Source: DDH964 sp963806685
GTDB lineage: Bacteria > Desulfobacterota > Desulfuromonadia > Desulfuromonadales > DDH964
Direction of reading: 5' to 3'
Length of the DNA stretch: 64,000 nt
NCBI GenBank assembly: GCA_963806685.1
Contig: CAWDZB010000002.1
Span: 1 to 64,000, forward strand
Each line of letters starts with the position of its first letter. Position 1 is the first letter of the stretch. This document shows, one piece after another, positions 1 to 11,467 of the stretch. Made by a program: the position numbers and the translations under genes. The notes beneath the pieces are model-generated. The model had not been told where the DNA came from. It saw only the letters and a program-made list of their open reading frames with translations, and ran no database searches.

Positions 1-43
1 CCCGGGGGCTTTGGGGTGTTGCGCAGGTGATGCTGGAACCGTC

Positions 44-2710
<2,667 letters not shown>

Positions 2711-2893
2711 CAACCTCTCCTCCTCAGAATGATTTGGCCGGGGGCGTCACTGCCCCCTGTTTTCCCCGTTTTATGTTTGCCGGCAGGGCCGGCGGAAATA
2801 CAAAGTCAAACAAGCTGGTTGTGCGCGGATCGGAGCTGATCACTTCGGAAAAAATCGGATCAGGCTTTACTTTGCGAACCATGAAAGGCATGT

Positions 2894-3013
2894 CTCACGC
2901 GGCACCGCAACGAACGCGACGAAAGCAAAAACCGAGACCAGAAAACTGATCGGAATTTAGAGCCTTGCCTTGTTTCCCAATTTGAACGTTGCGTCGTCGC
3001 GGCGTTGCGTGAG
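2894..3013. repeat. Imperfect intergenic palindrome upstream of ppdK
   Basis: The 383-bp gap between glyS and ppdK holds no credible gene. It contains an imperfect inverted repeat: CTCACGC at 2894-2900 followed by a CGCAACGAACGCGACGA segment (to 2921), and on the other side TCGTCGCGGCGTTGCGTGAG at 2994-3013. The motif resembles the CTCACGCAA-type dispersed palindromes seen between genes in Desulfuromonadales genomes (recalled, not searched). It could act as a glyS terminator or be a passive repeat. Confidence 0.5.
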
Positions 3014-3093
3014 GCGGCCCTAAATTTGCCTGAATCTGAACTTTATCAGATTTTATCCGAAGTTATCCGCGAGAGACGCCTTGGTTTTGAGCC

Positions 3094-5157
3094 TCAGCCG
3101 ATGCGCGAGAAATCGGCGATCCCCTCGAAAAGCCGCGCCACGCCGGTCAAGAGCGCCAGGCGGTTCTCCCGCACCGCCGCCTCTTTGGCCATGACCATGA
3201 CGCCGTCGAAGAAGGCATCGACCGGACCGCGCAGGGCGGCGATGGTGCGCAGCGCCGCCGGGTAGTCGCCGGTGGCAACCTGTTTCGCCACTTCGCCGGC
3301 CGCCTGCTGCAGCGCCCGCTGCAGGGCCCCCTCGCAGTCGGCCTCGAACAGCGCCGCATCGACCGGGGTGGCGACGCCCCCCTTGATGATGTTGACCACC
3401 CGCTTGAAGGCCACTGCCAGCGGCTCGAAGTCCTCCCGCCCTTTCAGCTCGGCGAGGGCGGTTACCCGGGCCACGGCGTCGACCACGTCGTCGAAGGCCG
3501 CGGCGAGTACCGCGTCGATGACGTCGGCCGGCAGGTCCTGCGCGGCGAGCATGTTGACCAGACGCAGGCGGATGAACTCGACGACGTCCTTCTCCACCTC
3601 GGCGGCGGGACGGGTCAGCTTGGCGGCCAGCAGGGCGACGCTTTTATGCACCAGCTGCGGCAGGGAGAGGCGGTAGCCGCGCTCTAAGATGATGTTGAGA
3701 ATGCCGATGGCGCTGCGGCGCAGGGCGTAGGGGTCGGCGGTGCCGGTGGGGATCAGGCCGACGCCGAAGCAGCCGCAGATGGTGTCGATCTTGTCGGCGA
3801 TGGAGACGAAAGCACCGACGTTGTCCGAGGGAAGCTCGCCGCCGGCCGCGATTGGCAGGTAGTGCTCGTGAATCGCCAGCGCCACCCGCTCGTTCTCCCC
3901 CTCGAGGCGGGCGTACTCGCGACCCATCACCCCCTGCAGCTCGGGGAACTCGTAGACCATCCCGGTCTCCAGGTCGCACTTGGCGAGCAGTGCGGCGCGC
4001 TCGGTCAACTCCTTGACGGCGGGATCGAGCTGTCCGGCCAGCCCGACCGCCAGTTCCTTGAAGCGCATCACCTTCTCGTAGCTGGTCCCCAGCTTCTGCT
4101 GGTAGACGACGTCCTTCAGGGCGTCGAGGCGGGTCTCCAGCTTGACCTTGCGATCCTCCTGCCAGAAGAACATGGCGTCGGAGAGGCGCGCGCGCAGCAC
4201 CCGCTCGTTCCCCTTGACAACCACCGAGGGGTCCTCGGGGCGGGTGTTGGAGATAGTGATGAAGCGCGGCAGCAGTTTGCCGTCCTTGCCGATCAGGGTG
4301 AAGTAGCGCTGGTGCTCGCGCATCGAGGTGATCAAGAGCTCGCGCGGCAGCTCCAGGTATTTCTCTTCGAAGGAACCGCACAGCGGGGTCGGGTCCTCGA
4401 CCAGGAAGGCGACCTCGTCGAGCAGCTCCGGGTCGGGGTTGAGCTCGCCGCCGGCGGCATGGGCGACCCGCTCGATCTCGCGGGCGATCAGGTCGCGGCG
4501 CTCGGCGGGATCGACCATCACGAAGTGGCGGCGGGTCTCCTCCAGCCAGCTCTGCAGGCCGCTGACCGGGAAGGGCCCGGGGCCCATGAAGCGGTGGCCG
4601 TAGGAGTGGTTGCCGGCCTGCAGGTTGCCGTAGCTGAAGGGGACGACCAGGCCGTCGTAGAGAGCGACGATCCAGTGCATCGGCCGGGCGAAGCGGATGT
4701 CAAGGTCCTTCCAGCGCATCGACTTCTTGAAAGGGATGGCGGCGATCACCCGCGGCAGCAGCTCCGGCAGCAGGTCGGCGGTGGGGCGCCCTTCCTCGAC
4801 CTTGGAGAGGTAGAGGTATTCCCCCTTGTCTGTGGTCATCCGCGAGAGCTCCTCGACGCTCACGCCGTTGGCGCGGGCGAAGCCCTCGGCGGCCCGGGTC
4901 GGCTTGCCGGCGGCGTCGAAGGCGACCTTCACCGAGGGGCCGGCGACGGTCAGCTCCTGGCGCTGCTGGGTGCGGGCGACCCCCTGCACGGCGATCGCCA
5001 GCCGCCGCGGGGTGGCAAAACAGCGCATCTCGCCGCAGCCGATGCGGGCGGCATCCAGTTCCTTGCGCAGCAGGCGCTCGAGGTCGTTCATCGCCGGGCG
5101 CAGAAAGCCGGCGGGAATCTCTTCGGTACCGATTTCGAGGAACAGTTCAGCGGACAT
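3094..5157 (-). CDS. glyS: Glycine--tRNA ligase beta subunit
   Basis: Beta subunit of the bacterial alpha2beta2 glycyl-tRNA synthetase; it contributes tRNA recognition. The 687-residue protein opens with the family signature LFLEIGTEEIPAGFLRPA and has the GFVSIADKIDT-type (here GAFVSIADKIDTICG) segment in its middle and a DALR-like anticodon-binding C-terminus. The ATG at 5157 fits the family N-terminus. It lies 102 bp downstream of glyQ on the same strand, so the two are presumably cotranscribed, but a palindromic repeat sits between them. Certain. Confidence 0.97.
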   Translation of the reverse strand: MSAELFLEIGTEEIPAGFLRPAMNDLERLLRKELDAARIGCGEMRCFATPRRLAIAVQGVARTQQRQELTVAGPSVKVAFDAAGKPTRAAEGFARANGVSVEELSRMTTDKGEYLYLSKVEEGRPTADLLPELLPRVIAAIPFKKSMRWKDLDIRFARPMHWIVALYDGLVVPFSYGNLQAGNHSYGHRFMGPGPFPVSGLQSWLEETRRHFVMVDPAERRDLIAREIERVAHAAGGELNPDPELLDEVAFLVEDPTPLCGSFEEKYLELPRELLITSMREHQRYFTLIGKDGKLLPRFITISNTRPEDPSVVVKGNERVLRARLSDAMFFWQEDRKVKLETRLDALKDVVYQQKLGTSYEKVMRFKELAVGLAGQLDPAVKELTERAALLAKCDLETGMVYEFPELQGVMGREYARLEGENERVALAIHEHYLPIAAGGELPSDNVGAFVSIADKIDTICGCFGVGLIPTGTADPYALRRSAIGILNIILERGYRLSLPQLVHKSVALLAAKLTRPAAEVEKDVVEFIRLRLVNMLAAQDLPADVIDAVLAAAFDDVVDAVARVTALAELKGREDFEPLAVAFKRVVNIIKGGVATPVDAALFEADCEGALQRALQQAAGEVAKQVATGDYPAALRTIAALRGPVDAFFDGVMVMAKEAAVRENRLALLTGVARLFEGIADFSRIG

Positions 5158-5187
5158 GAAAACTCCAGAGAATCAGGAAAAAGGAAC

Positions 5188-5251
5188 AAGGTCCAAGGTC
5201 CAAGGTCTAGGGTCAAAGGTCTGAACCTTTCACCTTGTACCTTTCACCTTG
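5188..5251. repeat. CAAGGT-type tandem/inverted repeat inside glyQS
   Basis: The 102 bp between glyQ and glyS are dominated by repeated CAAGGTC units on one arm (5188-5220) and ACCTTTCACCTTG units, twice, on the other (5225-5251). Together they can form an imperfect hairpin in the glyQS transcript. It looks like a simple-sequence-derived intergenic repeat; whether it alters the glyQ:glyS ratio is unknown. Confidence 0.6.
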
Positions 5252-5259
5252 ATCCTGCA

Positions 5260-6129
5260 TTACCCCTTGAGCAGCGGGAAGCCGAGCTTCTCGCGCATCG
5301 CCACGTAGCCCTCGGCGCACAATCGCGCTACGTTGCGCACCCGGCCGATGTAGTTGGCACGCTCGGTCACCGAAATGGCACCGCGCGCGTCGAGGAGGTT
5401 GAAGGCGTGGGAGCACTTCATGACGTAGTCGTAGGCCGGCAGCACAAGCCCGGTCTCGACCAGGCGGATGCACTCCTTCTCGTACATGGTAAAAAGCTGC
5501 AGCAGCATCGAGACGTCGGCCTGCTCGAAGTTGTAGGTGGAGAACTCCACCTCGCTGCGGTGGTGGACGTCGCCGTACTTGATCCCCTTGATCCACTCCA
5601 GGTCGTAGACGTTGTCGACCCCCTGCAGGTACATGGCGATGCGCTCGCAGCCGTAGGTGATCTCCCCGGAAACCGGCTTGAGGTCGATACCGCCGGCCTG
5701 CTGGAAGTAAGTGAACTGGGTGATCTCCATGCCGTCGAGCCAGACCTCCCAGCCCAGTCCCCAGGCGCCGAGGGTCGGCGACTCCCAATCGTCCTCGACG
5801 AAGCGGATGTCGTGCTTGGTCGGGTCGATGCCGAAGCTCTTGAGCGAGTCGAGGTAGAGATCCTGGATGTTCATCGGCGAGGGCTTGAGGATTACCTGGA
5901 ACTGGTAGTAGTGCTGCAGGCGGTTGGGGTTCTCGCCGTAGCGGCCGTCGGTGGGGCGTCGCGAGGGTTCGACGTAGGCGACGTTCCACGGCTCGGGGCC
6001 GAGGACGCGCAGGAAGGTCGCCGGGTTGAAGGTCCCGGCCCCCTTTTCGACATCGTAGGGCTGCTGGATGAGGCAGCCCTGCTTGGCCCAGTAGTTCTGC
6101 AGCGAGAGGATGAGGTCCTGAAAGGTCAC
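5260..6129 (-). CDS. glyQ: Glycine--tRNA ligase alpha subunit
   Basis: Catalytic (class II) alpha subunit of tetrameric glycyl-tRNA synthetase. The 289-residue sequence has the conserved opening TFQDLILSLQNYWAKQGC, followed by PYDVEKGAGTFNPATFLR and the motif AYVEPSRRPTDGRYGENPNR, all typical of GlyQ. The start is a GTG at 6129 with a GGAGG five bases upstream, which fits the family length. No T-box-like leader is evident in the 140 bp upstream. First gene of glyQS. Certain. Confidence 0.97.
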   Translation of the reverse strand: MTFQDLILSLQNYWAKQGCLIQQPYDVEKGAGTFNPATFLRVLGPEPWNVAYVEPSRRPTDGRYGENPNRLQHYYQFQVILKPSPMNIQDLYLDSLKSFGIDPTKHDIRFVEDDWESPTLGAWGLGWEVWLDGMEITQFTYFQQAGGIDLKPVSGEITYGCERIAMYLQGVDNVYDLEWIKGIKYGDVHHRSEVEFSTYNFEQADVSMLLQLFTMYEKECIRLVETGLVLPAYDYVMKCSHAFNLLDARGAISVTERANYIGRVRNVARLCAEGYVAMREKLGFPLLKG

Positions 6130-6271
6130 GTTGCCTCCGGAAGATGACGGGGCCGGCCCGGGAGGGGGCCGTGAAAAGTATACAGTATACAGACAAACAG
6201 GCGGGAAATTCTAGCCCTTTTGCCCCTCCCTGTCAAGCCAAAGAGCCAGGGAAATCAGGGCTAAAGGAGCC

Positions 6272-7030
6272 TTAATCCGGGGCCTGGCGCTGCACCTCTT
6301 CGAGGAACGCCAGGGAGCGTAGCGGCTGGTGCAGATGCTCGCGCAGGGCGTTGCCGAGCAGCTCGGCGCCCTCGGCAAGGGTGCGCGGCGAAAGGCGCAC
6401 GGCAGAGAAGGCTTCCAGGGGCCCGCGCAGCAGCCGCGCCAGGGTGCCGATGGTCAGCAGGTCGACGCTGACCCGGCCCGGCCCGCAGGCACCGCAGAGG
6501 CTGCCGCCGCGCCCGGCGTCGAAGTCCACCGGTCCCGCCGGAGACAGGGCCCCGCCGCACTCGGCGCAGTGCAGCAGGTGGGGGATGTAGCCGGCGACCT
6601 CGATCAGCCGCAGCTCGAAGAGGAGCCGCGCCTCGGGGCCGGCGCCGCCACCGGCGAGGTGGTCGAGAAAGGCGGCCAGCAGGGCGTAGCTACGCTCCTG
6701 CCCGGGATGGTCGCCAAGCAGCGCCGCACAGAGCTCGCAGCCGTAACCGGCCAGGGCCAGCGCCACCAGGTCGCCCCGTAGCCCGGCGCGCAGGTCGACC
6801 AGTTCCGCCTCGCGCAGGGAGGCCAGCTTATCACCGTGGGGAGCGACCCAGTGCATCCGCACCTGGGCGAAGGGTTCGAGCGCCGCGCCGAAGCGCTTGC
6901 GGCTCTTGCGGGCGCCGCGGGCGAAGCCCTTGCACACGCCGTGCTCGGCGGTAAAGAAGGTGACGATGCGGTCGGCCTCGCCGTAGTCGAGGTGGCGCAG
7001 GATGATGGCGTCGGAACACAGGAGGTTCAT
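6272..7030 (-). CDS. recO: DNA repair protein RecO
   Basis: Recombination mediator that works with RecR to load RecA on SSB-coated ssDNA. The protein (252 residues from the ATG at 7030) starts with an OB-fold of the form IILRHLDYGEADRIVTFFT and continues KGFARGARKSRKRFGAALEPF. The helical C-terminal domain has a four-cysteine zinc site (CAECG ... CGACG) around residues 150-180. A longer upstream in-frame extension to 7102 lacks family similarity, so I trimmed it. It lies 140 bp upstream of glyQ on the same strand. High confidence. Confidence 0.93.
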   Translation of the reverse strand: MNLLCSDAIILRHLDYGEADRIVTFFTAEHGVCKGFARGARKSRKRFGAALEPFAQVRMHWVAPHGDKLASLREAELVDLRAGLRGDLVALALAGYGCELCAALLGDHPGQERSYALLAAFLDHLAGGGAGPEARLLFELRLIEVAGYIPHLLHCAECGGALSPAGPVDFDAGRGGSLCGACGPGRVSVDLLTIGTLARLLRGPLEAFSAVRLSPRTLAEGAELLGNALREHLHQPLRSLAFLEEVQRQAPD

Positions 7031-7203
7031 GGGCGGAACTCGGTTGTCGGGACCGGCAGTCGGTCGGGGGCGAGCGTTGGAGCGACTTTCTTCCGAAACC
7101 ACATCTTAGAACGCCCGCCAGGTGATAGCAAACACTTTGTAAGCCCCCATGATAACGAGCCTTTCTACCCCTGCAGGCCGACTGCATTTTACCGAATTTC
7201 GCC

Positions 7204-8136
7204 CTACAGTGATTCCAAATAGTCCGCCATCCGCCGGCGCAGCGCGGCATCGGGCAGGCGGCCGCGCCCGGCGGCCAGGTTGTCCTCCAGGTGCTTGACC
7301 TTGGTGGTGGCGGGGATCACGCAGGTGACCGCCGGATGGGAGACGATGAACTTGAGAAAGAACTGTCCCCAGCTGGCGCAATCGAAGGCGGCCCACTCCG
7401 GCAGCGCCCGATCCTTGACCTTTCGGAACAGCGCACCGCGCTGGAAGGGGCGATTGACCAGGACCGCAACGCCGCGCTCGGCCGCCAGCGGCAGCAGCCG
7501 CTCCTCGACGGCACGATCCTCGATGTTGTAACTGAATTGGACGAAGTCGAATGGCTCGCTGCGCAGAATTGCCTCCAACTCCCGGTGCGAACGGCCATGG
7601 GAGGTGGTGATGCCGATATAGCGGATTTTCCCTTCCGCCTTCCAGGCGCGCAGGGTCGGCAGGTGGGTCTGCCAGTCGCGCAGATTGTGGATCTGCATCA
7701 GGTCGAAGCGGGCCAGGCCCCACTTGCGCAGCGAATCCTCCATCTGCCGGATTCCGGCCTGTTTGCCATCGATCCAGACCTTGGTTGCGGAAAACAGCTG
7801 GTCATGGTGGCCGACCCGGTCCAGCAGGGTGCCGATCACCTCCTCGGCCGAGCCATACATGGGCGAGGAGTCGATCAGCCGGCCACCGCCGGCGAAGAAG
7901 GCCTGCAGGACATCGGCGAGGCCGGCAATTACCATCGGATCGCTGCCGGCATTGAAGGTCCGTGAGGTTCCCAGCCCGATCACCGGCAGGGTCTCGCCGG
8001 TGGCCGGAATGGGCTTGCGGATCAGCTCCGACTGGGCGCCTCGCAGTCGCGGCGGCATCAGCCAGCCGGCCGCCAGGGCGGCGGCCAAAGAAGCAACGAA
8101 GGTTCGGCGGGACATCGCATATTCGCTACTGGTCAT
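7204..8136 (-). CDS. Tat-exported aldo/keto reductase
   Basis: NAD(P)H-dependent oxidoreductase of the aldo/keto reductase family. The N-terminus has a twin-arginine signal (SRRTFVASLAAALAAGW), predicting folded export to the periplasm or membrane, which is unusual for an NADPH enzyme. The catalytic tetrad is visible: Asp/Tyr in IDSSPMYGSAEE, Lys in SATKVW and His in LMQIHNL. The ATG at 8136 overlaps the stop of the upstream carrier gene by four bases (ATGA), placing it last in the six-gene operon beginning at 13034. Substrate unknown. Some AKRs with Tat signals may use another donor; that is inference. Confidence 0.85.
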   Translation of the reverse strand: MTSSEYAMSRRTFVASLAAALAAGWLMPPRLRGAQSELIRKPIPATGETLPVIGLGTSRTFNAGSDPMVIAGLADVLQAFFAGGGRLIDSSPMYGSAEEVIGTLLDRVGHHDQLFSATKVWIDGKQAGIRQMEDSLRKWGLARFDLMQIHNLRDWQTHLPTLRAWKAEGKIRYIGITTSHGRSHRELEAILRSEPFDFVQFSYNIEDRAVEERLLPLAAERGVAVLVNRPFQRGALFRKVKDRALPEWAAFDCASWGQFFLKFIVSHPAVTCVIPATTKVKHLEDNLAAGRGRLPDAALRRRMADYLESL

Positions 8137-9467
8137 GACACAACCTCCAGGGATTGGGCCCGGGCCTCCTGCATCCGGCCGAGTTGGTAGCAGATCCCTG
8201 CCCACAGCCCGGCGAGCGGCACGGAGAGGAAGGCGATGCCGGCCAAGCCGAACCCCAGGGCCTGCAGCCCCGCGTAAGCCCAGGCACTGACCACGTCGCC
8301 GCCGCGGTAGATGACCGTGTCGATGACGTTCTTCGCCTTGTACTTCTCCTCCCGGCCGAGGACCACGAAAAGCATCTCCCGGGTCGGTTTCATGATCGCG
8401 TAGTTGCCCGCGCGGCGCACTACCTGGACGGCGACCAGCACTGCCAGCAGCGGCGCCGCAGCGAGGAGCAGGAAGCCGCCTGCCAGCAGCAGGGGGATCA
8501 GCGCCAGGGTCCAGGCCATGCCGAGCGCCTTGACGATGCGGGCGGTGAGCAGCACCTGGATGATGATGGTCAGGCTGTTGGCGGCCAGGTCCATGGCCGC
8601 GAAGATGGTGGTGCGCCGGGCCGGGTCGGCGAAACTGTCGCGGATGATCTGTGCCTGCTGGAAGTAGAGGAAGGTGGAAAGGGTGGTGTAGAGCAGGATC
8701 AGCAGGCAGATCCCCAGCAGGTAGGGGGAGCCGGCGATCAGCCGCAGCCCCGCCAGGGCTCCGCCGCCCATTGCCCGGTCCTTGCCGGCGGCCTTTTCGG
8801 GTGCTTCATCGGTCGTGGCCGGGTCAGGCCCCCGCCCCTCGCGCCAGGTGATCAGCCGCCGGATACAAAGCATCGCCCAGCCAAGGCCCGCGGCGGAGAA
8901 GAGCAGCAGGTTGGTCGGTCCGAGGGGAATAGCCAGGCTGGCGGTAAGGGCCGGCCCGGCGATCGCCCCGGCGGTGCCGCCGGCGGCGATGAAGGGGAAC
9001 AGGCGCTTGGCCTGGGGATCGTTGAACAGGTCGGCCATGAAGCTCCAGAAGACCGAGACGATGAACAGGTTGAAGACGCTGGTCCAGATGAAGAAGGCCC
9101 GCGCCACCCAGGCATGGGTCACCCCGGAGCGAAAGAGACCGAAGAAGAGAAGCAGATTGGCGATGAAGAAGAGGTAGACCAGGGGAAGGAACTGCCGCCG
9201 GGAATAACGCGAGGTAACCCAGCCGAACAGGGGGACAGCCGCCAGCATTGCCAAAAAGGTGCCGGTGAAGAGCCACTGCAGGTGCTCCACACCGCCGGCG
9301 ATCCCCATCTCGTCGCGCATCGGCCGGATGATGTAGTAGGCGCAGAGCAGGGCGAAGAAATAGCTGAACGCCCAGAACAGCGCCCGGACTTCTTCGGGCT
9401 CCACACAGACCAGCCTCTCCAGCCGACGGTGGAATCGCGCTCCCCAAACGGTCGAAGATTCTGCCAT
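8133..9467 (-). CDS. ATP/ADP translocase-like (NTP/NDP exchange) MFS carrier
   Basis: Twelve-helix inner-membrane protein of 444 residues. The first half resembles the NTP/NDP antiporter (Tlc-like) branch of the major facilitator superfamily: YYIIRPMRDEMGI after the first helix, then WSFMADLFNDPQAKRLFPFIAAGGTAGAIAGP. In free-living bacteria members of this branch are not proven nucleotide carriers, so the substrate is open. A charged loop (around residues 210-235) joins the two halves. It starts 65 bp after the ABC ATPase gene and overlaps the aldo/keto reductase start by four bases, so it is part of the same operon. Confidence 0.78.
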   Translation of the reverse strand: MAESSTVWGARFHRRLERLVCVEPEEVRALFWAFSYFFALLCAYYIIRPMRDEMGIAGGVEHLQWLFTGTFLAMLAAVPLFGWVTSRYSRRQFLPLVYLFFIANLLLFFGLFRSGVTHAWVARAFFIWTSVFNLFIVSVFWSFMADLFNDPQAKRLFPFIAAGGTAGAIAGPALTASLAIPLGPTNLLLFSAAGLGWAMLCIRRLITWREGRGPDPATTDEAPEKAAGKDRAMGGGALAGLRLIAGSPYLLGICLLILLYTTLSTFLYFQQAQIIRDSFADPARRTTIFAAMDLAANSLTIIIQVLLTARIVKALGMAWTLALIPLLLAGGFLLLAAAPLLAVLVAVQVVRRAGNYAIMKPTREMLFVVLGREEKYKAKNVIDTVIYRGGDVVSAWAYAGLQALGFGLAGIAFLSVPLAGLWAGICYQLGRMQEARAQSLEVVS

Positions 9468-9531
9468 GATACCGGTCCCCTCTGCCTACGTGAATTGATC
9501 CCAGTATACAGCGGAGTCGGATTCGTGGCCT

Positions 9532-10251
9532 TCAGGTGGGAGCGGCACTTTGGTCGGTGACGATGCGGCCGTCCTCAAGGGTGATGATCCGGCCGGCCTT
9601 GCCGATAATGCGGGGGTCGTGGGAGGAAAAGACGAAGGTAATCCCCTCCTCCCGGTTGAGGTGATGGAGCAGCTCGACGATCCCCTGGCCGGTCGCCGAA
9701 TCGAGGCTCGCGGTCGGCTCGTCGGCAAGGATCAGCTGCGGGGCGGTGACGATCGCCCGGGCAATAGCGACCCGCTGCTGCTGGCCGCCGCTCAGTTCGG
9801 TCGGCCGGCGGTCCGCCAGGTCGTGAAGCCCGACCTGCTCGAGGGCCGCCAGCACCTTCTGCCGCCGCATCCCGGCACCCAGTCCCTGCAGGAGCAGGAC
9901 ATATTCGACGTTCTCATAGGCGGAGAGGACCGGGATCAGGTTGTGCTCCTGGAAGACCAGCCCGATGCTGCGCAGCCGCAGCCGGGCGGCGGCCTTCCGG
10001 GAGAGGCGGTGGGTCGGCCGGCCGGCAAGGGCGACGGTGCCGGTGGTAGGCGCATCGATGATCCCCATGAGATTGAGCAGGGTGGTCTTGCCGGAACCGG
10101 AGGGGCCGGCAAGGCAGACGAACTCCCCCGCCCCCACGGCGAGGGAAAGGGGATGGAGGGCGGTCACCGGCAACCCCTGCGTGCGGCGATAAGTGCGGCT
10201 GACCTGGTCCAGTTCGAGCAGCATGGCGCCCTTCCCCGCGGCCTCAGACAT
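9532..10251 (-). CDS. ABC transporter ATP-binding protein (LolD/MacB type)
   Basis: Cytoplasmic ATPase of 239 residues with Walker A GPSGSGKTT, Q-loop VFQEHNLIPVLSAYENV, signature LSGGQQQR and Walker B LILADEPTASLD. Spacing and sequence match the LolD/MacB/FtsE group, which powers FtsX-fold permeases rather than classical import pores. It overlaps the permease gene by eight bases, so the two form one transporter. Such systems usually move lipoproteins, lipids or peptides out of the inner membrane, or drive mechanotransmission. No periplasmic adaptor or lipoprotein gene is beside it. Confidence 0.92.
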   Translation of the reverse strand: MSEAAGKGAMLLELDQVSRTYRRTQGLPVTALHPLSLAVGAGEFVCLAGPSGSGKTTLLNLMGIIDAPTTGTVALAGRPTHRLSRKAAARLRLRSIGLVFQEHNLIPVLSAYENVEYVLLLQGLGAGMRRQKVLAALEQVGLHDLADRRPTELSGGQQQRVAIARAIVTAPQLILADEPTASLDSATGQGIVELLHHLNREEGITFVFSSHDPRIIGKAGRIITLEDGRIVTDQSAAPT

Positions 10252-11467
10252 GGCGCACCGCCCGCGCCGGCTCCAGGCGCGCCCCTTTCCAGGCCGGGTA
10301 GAGGCCGCCGACCAGCGAGGTCCCCAGGGTGATCAGGTTGGCGACGAGCAGGTCGCCCAGGGCCAGGTGGGCCTTCAGCACGTGGCTGGTGGCGAAATAC
10401 TGGTTGTGGCTGGTGAAGGCCGTCAGGTCGATGCCGTAGGCGGCGAGCCAGGAGCAGGCCCCCAGCCCGAGGAGGGTTCCGACCAGCGAAGCGAGCAGCC
10501 CCAGGCAGCCCGATTCGAGGACGATCATCACCACCAGCCGCCCCGGGGTGGTGCCGATGGCGGCGAGGATGCCGAGCTCCCGGAAGCGCTCGTAGATGAC
10601 CATCGACATGGTGTTGACGATGCCGAGGGTCACGATGGCGAAGACGATGACGATCAGCAGGCCCATGGTGGCGTCGTTCAGGGCGATAAGCTGCACGACG
10701 TCCGGAGCGATCTGCTGCCAGCTGCTGACATTGTACCGATCCTCGGGCAGATCCCGGCGCAGGGCGGCGGCTACCGGGCCGATGCTGTCGAGAGGCAGCC
10801 TGACCGCGATCTCCGTCACCACATCCCCGGCGTCGAGGAATTTTTGCAGGTCGCCCAGGGCCAGGTAGACGTGGGCCCGGTCGAAGCTCTCCAGCTCGGT
10901 CCGGTAGATGCCGGCAACCGGGAACTTCCGGAAGGCCGGGCGGCCGAAGGCGGTCTGCGCCATCAGCGACAGGGAATCGCCGACCCCGACCCCGAGAGCC
11001 TTTGCCAGCGGCGCACCGATCAGCACCCCGGCGCCGGCGGCGGGATAATGGCCCTCCTCAACGCGGCTGGCGATGAAGGTCACCGAGGGTTCGCGGCTGG
11101 GCTCGATGCCGGAAAGGAGCACCGAGGAGCTCTGCGCCCCCGCCATCAGCAGCGCCGGGGTTTTCAGGCGCCGGGCATAATCGCGGCAGCCGGCATCGCG
11201 CAGCGCCGCCTCCACCCGCTCCGGCGCCGGCAGCGGCTTGAGTACGGCGAGGTTGGGGCGGTAGCCCCGGGCATGTATCTGGAGGGAACCGGCATCGAGG
11301 CGCAGGGTGCTGGCGACCATCTCCCGGTGAAGACCGACCTTCAGGGCCTGGAAGACGATCAGGCAGGAAAGCCCGAAGGCGACGGCCGCGATGGTGAAGA
11401 AGGACCGCCGGGGATTGCGCCGAAGGTTGCGCAGGGCGATCCGGAGGGTCAGAGGCAGCAGGTTCAT
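10244..11467 (-). CDS. FtsX/LolC-type ABC transporter permease
   Basis: Inner-membrane protein of 407 residues. It has an N-terminal helix preceded by ALRNLRRNPRRSFFTIAAVAFG, a large periplasmic (MacB-PCD-like) domain around residues 45-260, then three C-terminal helices, the FtsX topology. It pairs with the ATPase encoded immediately downstream (8-bp overlap). Its ATG at 11467 overlaps the stop of the isoprenyl-synthase-like gene by four bases, indicating translational coupling. Its association with an isoprenoid synthase and a methyltransferase suggests a lipid cargo, which is inference. Confidence 0.9.
   Translation of the reverse strand: MNLLPLTLRIALRNLRRNPRRSFFTIAAVAFGLSCLIVFQALKVGLHREMVASTLRLDAGSLQIHARGYRPNLAVLKPLPAPERVEAALRDAGCRDYARRLKTPALLMAGAQSSSVLLSGIEPSREPSVTFIASRVEEGHYPAAGAGVLIGAPLAKALGVGVGDSLSLMAQTAFGRPAFRKFPVAGIYRTELESFDRAHVYLALGDLQKFLDAGDVVTEIAVRLPLDSIGPVAAALRRDLPEDRYNVSSWQQIAPDVVQLIALNDATMGLLIVIVFAIVTLGIVNTMSMVIYERFRELGILAAIGTTPGRLVVMIVLESGCLGLLASLVGTLLGLGACSWLAAYGIDLTAFTSHNQYFATSHVLKAHLALGDLLVANLITLGTSLVGGLYPAWKGARLEPARAVRHV

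Noticed and set aside
6176..6192. GTATACAGTATACAG short repeat upstream of glyQ, partly repeated near 9502
   Set aside because: Too short and low in complexity to call a regulatory site; no pairing with a T-box or known riboswitch could be seen.
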